From an uncultured Eubacteriales bacterium (GTDB lineage Bacteria; Bacillota; Clostridia; Lachnospirales; Lachnospiraceae), in assembly GCA_900314525.1 (NCBI GenBank), contig OMVN01000015.1, positions 1-51,732 on the forward strand: a stretch of DNA of 51,732 bases, in the 5' to 3' direction. The position numbers and the translations under genes were made by a program. Shown here piece by piece: positions 37,458 through 46,516 of the stretch; position 1 is the stretch's first letter, and the number at the start of each line of letters is the position of its first letter. The notes beneath the pieces were generated by a model. It had not been told where the DNA came from and searched no databases. It saw only the letters and a list, made by a program, of their open reading frames with translations.

Positions 37458-38144
37458 ATTATTAGTAAAATAAAACAAATAAAAAAAGAAAACAGACCTT
37501 ATGAGAAATTTTTGCACATGGGAGCGGACAGTCTTACTGATTCTGAGCTCCTTGGTATTATTATTAGAACTGGTACAGTTGAAAACAATTCAGTTCAGCT
37601 TGCAGAAAAAATTCTTTCTTTAAAATCAGTAAAAAATATTGGTGATATTGCCAATATCAGTATTTCTGATTTGAAAAAGATCAAGGGAATAGGTGATGTT
37701 AAAGCAATACAGATAAAATGTATTGCCGAACTAAGCAGGAGAATTGCGAAATCCAGCATTTCATTAAAAGAGGATTTTTCGTCTCCGGAACTGATTGCAA
37801 ATTATTATATGGAAGATTTAAGACATCTTAAAACAGAGCATTTTATTATGGCAATGCTGAATAATAAGTGCTGTTTTATAGGTGATGTAATCTTGTCAAA
37901 AGGAACAGTAAATTCCTCCATTGCTTCAACAAGAGAGACTTTTATTGAGGCATTAAAGAATGAGGCGGTAAATATTGTTCTAATACATAATCATCCTAGC
38001 GGAGACCCTACTCCAAGTAAAGATGATGTAAATACAACTATCAAAATGAAACGTGCCGGTGATATAATAGGCATTGCGGTGATTGACCACATAATAATTG
38101 GAGATAATAAATATATCAGCCTGAAACAGCAGGGATTTTTTTAG
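37458..38144 (+). CDS. radC: RadC/JAMM-domain DNA repair-like protein, probable ATT start
   Basis: RadC proteins have a helix-hairpin-helix segment (IKKIKGIGDVKAIQIKCIAEL-like) and a JAMM metalloprotease-like fold. The metal motif is His177-x-His179-x10-Asp190 in HNHPSGDPTPSKDD. The biological role is unsettled. The conserved N-terminal region (ENRPYEKFLHMGADSLTDSELL) begins before any ATG, GTG or TTG. An in-frame TAG lies at 37443 and the first standard codon is TTG 37512. An AAAGGA site (37446-37451) is 6 bases before ATT 37458 and 9 before ATT 37461. From 37458 the product is 228 residues, normal for the family. Confidence 0.85.
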   Translation: MISKIKQIKKENRPYEKFLHMGADSLTDSELLGIIIRTGTVENNSVQLAEKILSLKSVKNIGDIANISISDLKKIKGIGDVKAIQIKCIAELSRRIAKSSISLKEDFSSPELIANYYMEDLRHLKTEHFIMAMLNNKCCFIGDVILSKGTVNSSIASTRETFIEALKNEAVNIVLIHNHPSGDPTPSKDDVNTTIKMKRAGDIIGIAVIDHIIIGDNKYISLKQQGFF

Positions 38145-38171
38145 AGTTGATTTAAGATGGAGGAATATAGA

Positions 38172-39191
38172 ATGGCACAGCATTTATATGGCATTGACTT
38201 AGGAACGAGTAATTTTAAGATATTTGGTTTAACAAATAAGAAAATAATAAATGAGAAAAATGTAATAGCAAAGAAGAATAAGGACGAAGTATTTGATTAT
38301 GGCGATCCTGCATTTGATATGTTTGAAAAAGCACCTTCAAACATAAATATTATATTTCCAGTAAGATATGGAGTTATAGCAGACATCAGAAATATGGATG
38401 TTTTATTTGAATGCTTCTTCAGAAAATTAAATGGAAAAGGAATAAGCGGGAGCGGTGATTTCTGTGTTGCAGTTCCAACAGATATAACAGAAGTAGAGAA
38501 AAGAGCATTTTATGATATGATTGCCGAGTCAAGGATAAGAGCAAAACATATTAATGTAGTTGAGAAACCAATTGCAGATGCAGTTGGTGTAGGAATAGAT
38601 GTAGAGAGTCCTAAGGGTAATTTGGTAGTCAATATTGGTTCTGATACAACTGAAATTTCAGTTATATCACTTGGGGGAATTGTACTCAGCAAATTAATAA
38701 AGACTGGAGGTTCTAAGTTAGATGATGCTATCTGCAGTATTGTCAGAAAAAAATATAATCTTATTATTGGTAAGAGAACTGCAGAGGCTGTGAAAATTCA
38801 TCTTGCAGATGCAACTAATTCTTCAAACAACACATATGTTGCCCATGGAAGAAATATCGTTACAGGACTTCCTTCTAGCAAGGAAATTAGTTCAGAACTA
38901 GTATATGAAGCAATTACTGAAATTCTTCATTCAATAATAGATTCGATTAAAGTTATATTAGAGAGAACTCCACCTGAATTATCTGCGGATATTATTAGTA
39001 CTGGAGTCTATCTTACAGGAGGCTCATCACAGATTAAAAATTTAGATTCACTTATAAGACAGGAGACAGGGCTTATGGTTAATCTTGATGACAATCCAGA
39101 AGAAACAGTAATAAGGGGAATTGCAGAAATTCTTTCCAATAATAAGTTACGTGAATTAATGTATGTACCTAGAGAAAAACAATATAATTAA
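38172..39191 (+). CDS. mreB: Divergent MreB-family actin-like protein
   Basis: MreB filaments guide lateral wall synthesis. The 339-residue protein aligns over the whole family: phosphate-1 loop GIDLGTSNF (7-15), SLGGIVLSK, RKKYNLIIGKRTAE, LERTPPELSADII and the VYLTGGSSQIKNL adenosine loop. Two nucleotide-site positions deviate. The catalytic Glu before Pro (EEP in canonical MreB) is Lys132 in EKP. The phosphate-2 DIGGGT is NIGSDT with Asn154. ATP hydrolysis may be impaired. ATG 38172 follows GGAGG by 8 bases; ATG 38157 overlaps that site. mreC and mreD follow directly. Confidence 0.9.
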   Translation: MAQHLYGIDLGTSNFKIFGLTNKKIINEKNVIAKKNKDEVFDYGDPAFDMFEKAPSNINIIFPVRYGVIADIRNMDVLFECFFRKLNGKGISGSGDFCVAVPTDITEVEKRAFYDMIAESRIRAKHINVVEKPIADAVGVGIDVESPKGNLVVNIGSDTTEISVISLGGIVLSKLIKTGGSKLDDAICSIVRKKYNLIIGKRTAEAVKIHLADATNSSNNTYVAHGRNIVTGLPSSKEISSELVYEAITEILHSIIDSIKVILERTPPELSADIISTGVYLTGGSSQIKNLDSLIRQETGLMVNLDDNPEETVIRGIAEILSNNKLRELMYVPREKQYN

Positions 39192-39209
39192 TATTGAGAG
39201 GTATTTGTT

Positions 39210-40058
39210 TTGAGAAGAAGAAACAGAAGTGAATTTCCAACTAAATATGTACTGATAATACTTTCGATACTGTGCTTTGTTACTATTATTTCATCTTTTG
39301 TATTCAGCGGCTTTGCCACTCCAGTAAGATCTGCGGTTTCTTACGCTATTATGCCAGTTACAAAGGGCATGAACAGTGTTGGAAACTGGTTCAGCGATAA
39401 AGGGCAGGAAATTAAAGAATTAAAACACATAAGAAAAGAGAATAAAGAACTTAAAAATACTATTGCAGATCTTCAAAACAAAAATGCCCTGACGGTTGAG
39501 GAGAGAAATGAACTAGAACAGTTAAGATCCTTGTATCAGCTTGATAATCAGTATGCCGATTACAGCACTGTTGGAGCAAGAATAGTAAGTAAAGATGCTG
39601 GTAACTGGTACTCAGTTTTTACTATTGATAAAGGCAGTGATGATGGAATTGAAAAAGACATGAATGTAATAGGTGGTGGAGGACTGGTAGGTATTGTTTA
39701 TTCTGTTAACAAAAATTATTCGCTTGTCAGATCAATTGCTGATGATGAGAGCAATGTAAGTGCACAGTTTGCGTCTACTTCAGACAAATGTATTGTAAAA
39801 GGAAGTTTGGAATTAATAAATGACGGTGTACTTCAGGTATTCAATATAAATAAAAATGCACAGATTAATGAGGGAGATATGATTGTTACTTCAAATATCA
39901 GTTCTAAGTTTCTTCCTGGAATATTAATTGGTTATGTAAAGAATATAAAGGAAGATTCAAATAATCTAACAAAATCTGCAGACATTACACCAGTAGTAGA
40001 TTTTGCCCATCTAGATACTGTTTTGGTAATTAAAGAGCAAAAAAACACAGGTAATTAA
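39210..40058 (+). CDS. mreC: Rod shape-determining protein MreC
   Basis: MreC is an extracytoplasmic scaffold that links MreB and MreD to PBP2. The 282-residue protein has a short basic N-terminus, one membrane helix (about 13-33), a coiled coil (about 68-110, KELKHIRKENKEL region), and two beta-barrel halves containing the VIGGGGLVGIV and GDMIVTSNISSKFLPGILIG segments. Initiation is at TTG 39210, with GAGAGG upstream. It is the second gene of the mreBCD-pbp2 run. Confidence 0.94.
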   Translation: MRRRNRSEFPTKYVLIILSILCFVTIISSFVFSGFATPVRSAVSYAIMPVTKGMNSVGNWFSDKGQEIKELKHIRKENKELKNTIADLQNKNALTVEERNELEQLRSLYQLDNQYADYSTVGARIVSKDAGNWYSVFTIDKGSDDGIEKDMNVIGGGGLVGIVYSVNKNYSLVRSIADDESNVSAQFASTSDKCIVKGSLELINDGVLQVFNINKNAQINEGDMIVTSNISSKFLPGILIGYVKNIKEDSNNLTKSADITPVVDFAHLDTVLVIKEQKNTGN

Positions 40059-40073
40059 TTTAGGAGGACAGAA

Positions 40074-40592
40074 ATGTTACGAAAGGTTGTATTGACAATT
40101 TCAGTGCTATTGCTTTTTATGCTGCAATGTACATTATTTAAAGTGTTATCTCTGGCATCTGTTTCGCCTAATCTGCTACTAATAATTACATTTGCAGCTG
40201 GTTTTATGCGTGGAAAAAAAGAAGGAATGTATGTGGGACTGTTTTGCGGACTACTGCTTGATTTGTTCTTTGGCAAAGTAATTGGCTTTCAGGCATTATT
40301 ATATATGTACATAGGTTTTATAAATGGAATATTCAACAGAGTATTTTATGATGAGGACGTAACCCTTCCAATCGGATTATTATGTGCAAGTGATTTTATA
40401 TATAATTTTGTATTTTATGTATTTGCTTTTTTAATTAGAAACAGACTGGATTTTGGATATTATTTAATTCATATAATTTTACCTGAAATGCTTTATACTG
40501 TTATTATTATGCTGATTTTCTACAGACCAATGTTATGGGCTAATCATAAAATAGAAAAATCAGAAAAAAGGAGTGCTTCTAAATTTGATTAG
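40074..40592 (+). CDS. mreD: Rod shape-determining protein MreD
   Basis: The 172-residue integral membrane protein has about five or six helices and the family layout: a first helix MLRKVVLTISVLLLFMLQ, then SVSPNLLLIITFAAGF and GLFCGLLLDLFFG. MreD belongs to the elongasome and may help activate PBP2/RodA. An AGGAGG site lies upstream of the ATG. The 3' end overlaps the preferred start of the PBP gene by 8 bases. Confidence 0.92.
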   Translation: MLRKVVLTISVLLLFMLQCTLFKVLSLASVSPNLLLIITFAAGFMRGKKEGMYVGLFCGLLLDLFFGKVIGFQALLYMYIGFINGIFNRVFYDEDVTLPIGLLCASDFIYNFVFYVFAFLIRNRLDFGYYLIHIILPEMLYTVIIMLIFYRPMLWANHKIEKSEKRSASKFD

Positions 40593-43416
40593 AGAAGTTT
40601 TTGAATATATTTTAAACATAATTAAGTCCAGATTATTTGTACTTGTTCTGATTGTTGGTTCACTATTTTCTGTTTTACTTTTCAGAGTATTCTATCTTCA
40701 GATTGTAAAACAGCAATATTATCTAGATAACTACATACAGATTGCCGAGAAAGATGTATATACCGCAGGTACAAGAGGAAATATATATGACAGAAATGGG
40801 GTTCTTCTGGCATATAATAAACTTGCATATGCTGTGGAGATTGAGGATGATATTGACAGCTCTGATGATAAAAATAAAGAGCTTAATGATGTTATTGCAA
40901 AAACAGTCAGAATAATTTTATCCAATAATGATACTATAATTAATGATTTTAAAATTAATATAAATGCAAATGGTGAATATGAATTTCTTGTTTCATCTGA
41001 TACTGATAGACTTGGTTTTCTTAGAGATATTTACGGAAAGAAATCTATTGATGAGCTTGATGATAATGAGAAGAATAGTACTGCTTCAGATGTTATGAAA
41101 TTTTTATGTGGCAAGAAAAAATTTGTTATTTCAGATGAATACACTGATATAGAAAAACTATATATCGCAATGATACGATATAAACTTTCGCTTAATTCAT
41201 ATCAGAAATATATCTCCACTAAGATTTCATCTAACGTATCTGAGAATACAGTTGCTGCAATTTATGAGTCAGCATCTGAACTTAAAGGAGTTTCAGTAAC
41301 AGATGAGACTATAAGAGTATATAACGACAGTGAGTATTATTCTCATATTCTTGGTTATACAGGTACAGTATCAGAAGATCAGCTTGCGTCACTTAATTCT
41401 GGCGGAGGAAATTATGATATATCTGATGTGGTTGGTAAATCAGGAATTGAAAGTGTTATGGAGAAAGACCTCCAGGGTAAAAAGGGAAAGCAGACAATTT
41501 TAACAAGCAGCACTGGAAAAACACTTGAAGTCGTAAAAGAAACAAAAGCCAAAGCAGGTGATGATGTTTATTTATCAATTGATGCCAGAATGCAGAAAGC
41601 AGGATATACAATTCTGAAACAGAAGTTAGCTGGTATCCTTTATTCAAAAATAGTAAATTATGATGTAAAACCAGCTGAAAATATGAAGACAATACCGATT
41701 CCGGTAAAAGATGTATATTTTCAGATGATTAACAATAATGTTCTTGATTTAAATGCATTTGGGCTTGAAAGTGCCACCGAAAACGAAAAAGCAATATATG
41801 ATACATTTATTCCAAAACAAAAACAGGTAATAGAGGAAATTTCAAGACAGTTACATTCCTCTAATCCAGATAAGTATTCCTCATTGCCAGAGGAATATCA
41901 GGATTACTATGATTATATTTATACAGACCTGACGAATAAAGCTGGGGTTATAAATAAAAAATCAATAAATTACGACGACAGTACTTATATCAGCTGGACA
42001 GATGGTAATATAAGTTTCAGGGAATTTCTGATGTATGCAATTTCGAAAAACTGGATTGATACATCTAAAATTGTTGATTCAGATAAGACAAAGTATTCTG
42101 ATTCAGATGAAATTTACAATGCACTTGTTCAGTATTTAAATCAAAGACTTTATAGTGATACAGGATTTAGCAAAAAAATATATTATTATCTCATATATGG
42201 CGGAAGTCTTTCAGGAAATAGAATTTGTATGGCATTGTTCGACCAGGGAGTGCTTGCTTATGACGAGGCAGCATATGGCTCACTTTCTTCTGGAGGTTCA
42301 TCATATGACTTTATTAAAGAACAAATAAGACTTATGAATATTACACCAGCCCAGGTTGCACTTGATCCATGTTCTGCATCTCTTGTGGTAACTAGTTCCA
42401 ACACAGGTGAAGTTCTTGCCATGATTACTTATCCTAGTTATGATAATAACAGATTATCTGGTACTATAGATTCTGTTTACTGGAATAAATTAAACAGTGA
42501 TTTATCACTGCCACTTTATAACAGAGCCACTCAGACTAGGACAGCACCTGGATCTACATTTAAAATGCTCACAGCGATTACAGGAATGGAGGAGGGAATT
42601 ATTTATCCTGGAAGAATCATAGTTGATCAGGGTGAATTTAAGAAAATAACTCCATCAGCAAAATGTTGGAAATTCCCAGGGAACCATGGAGGAATAAATG
42701 TATCACAGGCACTGGCGTTTTCTTGTAACTATTTCTTCTATGAAACAGGTTATGAATTAAGTATGGATTCCAGAGGAAACTTTGATAATGATCTTGGAAT
42801 TTCAAAGTTAAAGAGTTATGCTTCTAAACTTGGACTGACAGAAAAATCCGGAGTAGAAATAGAAGAGAATGATCCGATATTTACAACACAGGATTCAGTA
42901 CGTTCTGCAATTGGACAGGGATCTAACAGTTTTGCAAATATTCAGTTAGCAAGATATGTTACTGCAGTAGCTAACGGAGGCAATGATTATAAGCTGACTC
43001 TTTTAGACAGAGTCACAGATAATCAGGGAAATATTATAAAAAAATATTCACCTCATCTTGAAAATACCTCAGATTTTTCTCAAAGCACATGGAATGCTGT
43101 ACATCAGGGAATGAGAATGGTTGTTACAGAAGGTACAGCCAAGACAACATTTAAAAATTTCCAGATTCCTGTGGCAGGTAAATCTGGAACAGCGCAGGAA
43201 AACAAGCTCCGCTCAAATCATGCGGTCTTTGTAGCGTATGCGCCTTATGACAATCCTGAGATTGCACTTAGTGTTGTAATTCCAAATGGTGAATCATCTG
43301 GATATAACGCTGAGGTAATAAGAGATATGATAAAATATTATTACGGACTTACAACTGACGAAGAGTTATATGGAGGAGTTGCTGCCGTACCAACATCAGG
43401 TGTTACAAATGATTAA
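40585..43416 (+). CDS. mrdA: Penicillin-binding protein 2, elongasome transpeptidase with large insertion
   Basis: This is the class B PBP that cross-links lateral wall with RodA. The 943-residue protein has one membrane anchor (about 14-36), a pedestal starting TRGNIYDRNG, and a transpeptidase domain. Active-site motifs are Ser657 (STFK), SCN at 713-715 and KSG at 866-868. About 250 residues (342-596), rich in Tyr, Asp and Ser, are inserted between the DARMQ helix and the ASLVVTSSNTGEVLAM strand. This makes the protein about 300 residues longer than E. coli PBP2; large clostridial PBP2 proteins are known. I chose TTG 40585 because AAAGGAG lies upstream; a GTG at 40573 overlaps that site. Confidence 0.92.
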   Translation: MIREVFEYILNIIKSRLFVLVLIVGSLFSVLLFRVFYLQIVKQQYYLDNYIQIAEKDVYTAGTRGNIYDRNGVLLAYNKLAYAVEIEDDIDSSDDKNKELNDVIAKTVRIILSNNDTIINDFKININANGEYEFLVSSDTDRLGFLRDIYGKKSIDELDDNEKNSTASDVMKFLCGKKKFVISDEYTDIEKLYIAMIRYKLSLNSYQKYISTKISSNVSENTVAAIYESASELKGVSVTDETIRVYNDSEYYSHILGYTGTVSEDQLASLNSGGGNYDISDVVGKSGIESVMEKDLQGKKGKQTILTSSTGKTLEVVKETKAKAGDDVYLSIDARMQKAGYTILKQKLAGILYSKIVNYDVKPAENMKTIPIPVKDVYFQMINNNVLDLNAFGLESATENEKAIYDTFIPKQKQVIEEISRQLHSSNPDKYSSLPEEYQDYYDYIYTDLTNKAGVINKKSINYDDSTYISWTDGNISFREFLMYAISKNWIDTSKIVDSDKTKYSDSDEIYNALVQYLNQRLYSDTGFSKKIYYYLIYGGSLSGNRICMALFDQGVLAYDEAAYGSLSSGGSSYDFIKEQIRLMNITPAQVALDPCSASLVVTSSNTGEVLAMITYPSYDNNRLSGTIDSVYWNKLNSDLSLPLYNRATQTRTAPGSTFKMLTAITGMEEGIIYPGRIIVDQGEFKKITPSAKCWKFPGNHGGINVSQALAFSCNYFFYETGYELSMDSRGNFDNDLGISKLKSYASKLGLTEKSGVEIEENDPIFTTQDSVRSAIGQGSNSFANIQLARYVTAVANGGNDYKLTLLDRVTDNQGNIIKKYSPHLENTSDFSQSTWNAVHQGMRMVVTEGTAKTTFKNFQIPVAGKSGTAQENKLRSNHAVFVAYAPYDNPEIALSVVIPNGESSGYNAEVIRDMIKYYYGLTTDEELYGGVAAVPTSGVTND

Positions 43417-43451
43417 TATCTTGAAAGGAGTAAATAAAATAAATTAAAAAA

Positions 43452-44195
43452 ATGAAAAATTCTGTAGTGATAAAAGGAAACAAATATGGTATTATAGTTG
43501 TGTTGAACGGAGAAATTCCTTTTGAAGAGCTTAAAGAAGACATTTCTGTGAAATTCAGGGATTCAGCAAAGTTTTTAGGAGATGCCTCTATGGGGATTAG
43601 CTTCGAGGGAAGAGAACTGTCTGACGATGAAATTAAAGAAATTCTCGATGTGATTTCTGAAAATTCTGACCTTAATATTGTATGTGTTGTAGACAATGAT
43701 AAAGATAGAGAAGAAATTTTTAAGGAAGCTCTAAACAGGCATATTGAACAAGAAGAAGAACAGCCTGAAGAACAGCAGGAGATTTTGCCAGAAGAGGAAA
43801 CTGACTATAACGATGGGCAGTTTTATAGAGGAACACTCAGATCTGGTCAGGTGATAGAGAGTCATTCAAGTATTATTATTCTTGGTGATGTAAATCCAGG
43901 TGCAAAAGTTGTATCAGGTGGAAATGTTATCATCCTTGGAACACTGAAAGGTACAGTGTTTGCAGGAACATCAGGTGATATTGGTTCATTTGTTGTTGCA
44001 CTGGAAATGGATCCTATGCAGATAAGAATTGGAGATTTCATTGCGAGAGCATCAGATGAGGATATCGCAAAACCTAAGAAACTGAAGAAAGACAAACAAA
44101 AACGAGTTTCTGAGGCGAAAATTGCATTTGTGGAAAATGGAAATATTTATATTGAACCACTTAATAAAGAAGTTTTAAATGACATTCATTTTTAA
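43452..44195 (+). CDS. minC: Septum site-determining protein MinC
   Basis: MinC inhibits FtsZ polymerisation away from midcell when recruited by MinD. The 247-residue protein has an N-terminal MinC domain (NSVVIKGNKYGIIVVLNG), a Glu/Gln-rich acidic linker (about 98-116), and the C-terminal beta-helix domain with RGTLRSGQVIESHSSIIILGD, then PGAKVVSGGNVIILG. The nearest AAAGGAG site (43424-43430) is 21 bases before this ATG. An in-frame ATT at 43443 is better placed but would add only three residues, so the start is uncertain. minD and minE follow. Confidence 0.93.
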   Translation: MKNSVVIKGNKYGIIVVLNGEIPFEELKEDISVKFRDSAKFLGDASMGISFEGRELSDDEIKEILDVISENSDLNIVCVVDNDKDREEIFKEALNRHIEQEEEQPEEQQEILPEEETDYNDGQFYRGTLRSGQVIESHSSIIILGDVNPGAKVVSGGNVIILGTLKGTVFAGTSGDIGSFVVALEMDPMQIRIGDFIARASDEDIAKPKKLKKDKQKRVSEAKIAFVENGNIYIEPLNKEVLNDIHF

Positions 44196-44236
44196 ACTAT
44201 AAAAAACACTAAATAACTTGGGAGGATTATTTTACC

Positions 44237-45025
44237 ATGAGTGAAGTAATAGTAGTAACATCAGGAAAAGGTGGTGTTGGTAAGACAACAACCACAGCTA
44301 ATGTAGGAACAGGTCTTGCAATGCTTGGCAAGAAAGTAATTTTAATAGATACAGATATAGGTTTAAGAAACCTTGATGTTGTAATGGGTCTTGAGAACCG
44401 AATTGTATATAATCTTGTAGATGTAGTTAAGGGAAATTGCCGTGCTAAACAGGCTATGATTAAAGATAAGAAATTCCCAAATCTTTTCCTTTTACCATGT
44501 GCTCAGGCAGGTGATAAAAATAGTGTTTCACCTGAGGAGATGAAAAAGCTTACAGATGAACTCAGAGAGGAATTTGATTACATAATTCTTGACTGTCCAG
44601 CAGGAATTGAACAGGGATTCATGAATGCTATTGCTGGTGCTGACCGTGCAATAGTTGTAACTATGCCTGAGGTTTCAGCTATCAGAGATGCTGACAGAAT
44701 AATTGGATTATTAGAAGCTAATGAGAAAAAGAGAGCAGATCTTGTTGTTAACAGAATCAGAATGGATATGGTCAAAAAGGGTGATATGATGTCTATTGAG
44801 GATGTTGTAGAAATCTTAGCTGTTGATTTAATTGGTGCAGTTCCTGATGATGAAAGTATCGTAATATCTACTAATAATGGTGAACCACTTGTTGGTTCTG
44901 ACACACTTGCAGGCCAGGCATACTTAAATATTTGTAAGAGAATATTAGGAGAAGACGTTCCTCTTCTTGATTTAGATCAGAAAAAGGGATTTTTCCATAA
45001 ATTATTTGGCAAGAAGAATAAGTAG
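44237..45025 (+). CDS. minD: Septum site-determining ATPase MinD
   Basis: MinD is a deviant Walker ATPase that binds the membrane as an ATP dimer and recruits MinC. The 262-residue protein has SGKGGVGKTTTTANVG (8-23, both signature lysines present), DTDIGLRNLDVVMGLENR, and the C-terminal amphipathic helix KGFFHKLFGKK, which acts as membrane anchor. A strong GGGAGGA site precedes the ATG. MinE follows after 11 bases, so this is an oscillating MinCDE system rather than the DivIVA/MinJ type of Bacillus. Confidence 0.97.
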   Translation: MSEVIVVTSGKGGVGKTTTTANVGTGLAMLGKKVILIDTDIGLRNLDVVMGLENRIVYNLVDVVKGNCRAKQAMIKDKKFPNLFLLPCAQAGDKNSVSPEEMKKLTDELREEFDYIILDCPAGIEQGFMNAIAGADRAIVVTMPEVSAIRDADRIIGLLEANEKKRADLVVNRIRMDMVKKGDMMSIEDVVEILAVDLIGAVPDDESIVISTNNGEPLVGSDTLAGQAYLNICKRILGEDVPLLDLDQKKGFFHKLFGKKNK

Positions 45026-45036
45026 GGGGTATTTCA

Positions 45037-45321
45037 ATGAGTATTTTTGATATTTTTAAGAAAAAACCTTCTGGGGATGTTGCCAAAGATAGATTAAAAC
45101 TTCTTCTTGTTTCAGACAGAGCAAATTGCAATCCTGAAACAATGGAGCTTATAAAAAATGACATAATTAATGTTATAAAAAAATATATGGAAATTGACTG
45201 TGATGGCCTTGATATTCAGATTACTCAGACTGAATCAGAAGGGTCTAACGGTGCAGTACCTGCATTGATTGCCAATATTCCAATTAAGGAAGTTAGACAT
45301 AGTGCAGAGTCTGATAAATAG
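45037..45321 (+). CDS. minE: MinD-activating topological factor MinE
   Basis: MinE stimulates MinD ATPase and produces the pole-to-pole pattern. The 94-residue protein has an amphipathic N-terminus (MSIFDIFKKK), the MinD-contact stretch KDRLKLLLVSDRANCNPETM, and a C-terminal dimerisation domain with the DIQITQTESEG segment. The length is typical. It completes the minCDE operon, and rodA follows after 38 bases. Confidence 0.95.
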   Translation: MSIFDIFKKKPSGDVAKDRLKLLLVSDRANCNPETMELIKNDIINVIKKYMEIDCDGLDIQITQTESEGSNGAVPALIANIPIKEVRHSAESDK

Positions 45322-45359
45322 TACTCTAAATACTGCAAAAAAATAAATTGGAGTTTTTA

Positions 45360-46493
45360 ATGACAAGAATAATTGATATTATAAAAAACTATAAATATCG
45401 TCATTTTAATTTTGCACTTCTAATCTGTGTGCTCGCACTTACAATTCTTGGAATTTTTGCAATTGCAAGTGCGACTGATTCAAATTTATATGAAAAAAAA
45501 CAGGTATTTGGTCTGATAATTGGTATTATTGCTGCTACAATTGCAATATTTACCAACTATAAATTTGTTCTCAAATTTGCGTGGGTTATTTATGCTCTGA
45601 ATCTTATTCTTCTGATATGGGTTAAAGTAGGTGGCTCACATCATATGGGCGCTACAAGATGGATTGATTTAAAGTTCTTTCAGTTACAGCCATCAGAGTT
45701 TACAAAGATTTTTATTATATTATTTCTGGGATATTATATTAATAAGAATAAAGAGAAATTAAATACCTTTAAATTTTTGGTTAAAGTAATAATTTTATTT
45801 GCAATACCATTGGCCCTAGTTTTATTACAGCCAGATTTATCAACAAGTATAGTTATTTCTCTTATATTTTGTGGTATAATGTATGTATCAGGGCTTAGCT
45901 ATAAAATAATTGGAGGAATAATTGCTGCAATTATTCCATTAGGTATATTGTTTTTATATCTGATTATGCAGCCAAATCAGCATATTTTAAAGTCATATCA
46001 GTTAGAGAGAATTACAAGTTTTATGAATGACAGCAAGGCCAATGCTGATAATAGAAGACAGCAGGAAAATTCCGTAATGGCTATAGGCTCAGGAGGACTT
46101 TATGGTAAGGGTCTTAATAATAATACGACCACAAGTTTAAAAAATGGTCAGTATCTATCTGAACCCCAGACAGATTTTATATTCTGTATAGTTGGCGAAG
46201 AGTTGGGATTTATTGGTACTTCTATTGTTATAATACTTCTGTTTCTTATCGTTATATGCTGCTTTTATGTAGGTGCTCATGCACCTGATCTTGCGGGAAA
46301 AATTATTGCATGTGGCTATGGGTTTATGATAGCCATACAGTCATTTGTTAATATAGGCGTTGTTACAATGCTCATACCAAATACAGGACTTCCATTACCT
46401 TTTGTGAGCTATGGAATTAGTTCATTGTTTAGTCTTTTTATTGGTCTTGGAGTGGTATTAAATATAAGTTTGCAGCATAGTGTTGTTAATTAA
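45360..46493 (+). CDS. rodA: SEDS peptidoglycan glycosyltransferase RodA
   Basis: RodA polymerises glycan strands for lateral growth with PBP2, encoded 2 kb upstream. The 377-residue polytopic protein contains the family landmarks GATRWIDLKFFQLQPSEFTKI, LLQPDLSTSIVI, EPQTDFIFCIVGEELGFIG and IPNTGLPLPFVSYGISS. I chose ATG 45360 because GGAG lies 6 bases upstream; a TTG at 45348 overlaps that site. Its placement after minCDE, separated from the mre genes by min, matches a common clostridial order. Confidence 0.94.
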   Translation: MTRIIDIIKNYKYRHFNFALLICVLALTILGIFAIASATDSNLYEKKQVFGLIIGIIAATIAIFTNYKFVLKFAWVIYALNLILLIWVKVGGSHHMGATRWIDLKFFQLQPSEFTKIFIILFLGYYINKNKEKLNTFKFLVKVIILFAIPLALVLLQPDLSTSIVISLIFCGIMYVSGLSYKIIGGIIAAIIPLGILFLYLIMQPNQHILKSYQLERITSFMNDSKANADNRRQQENSVMAIGSGGLYGKGLNNNTTTSLKNGQYLSEPQTDFIFCIVGEELGFIGTSIVIILLFLIVICCFYVGAHAPDLAGKIIACGYGFMIAIQSFVNIGVVTMLIPNTGLPLPFVSYGISSLFSLFIGLGVVLNISLQHSVVN

Positions 46494-46516
46494 ACAGACA
46501 GTGGGAGGTTGATTTT

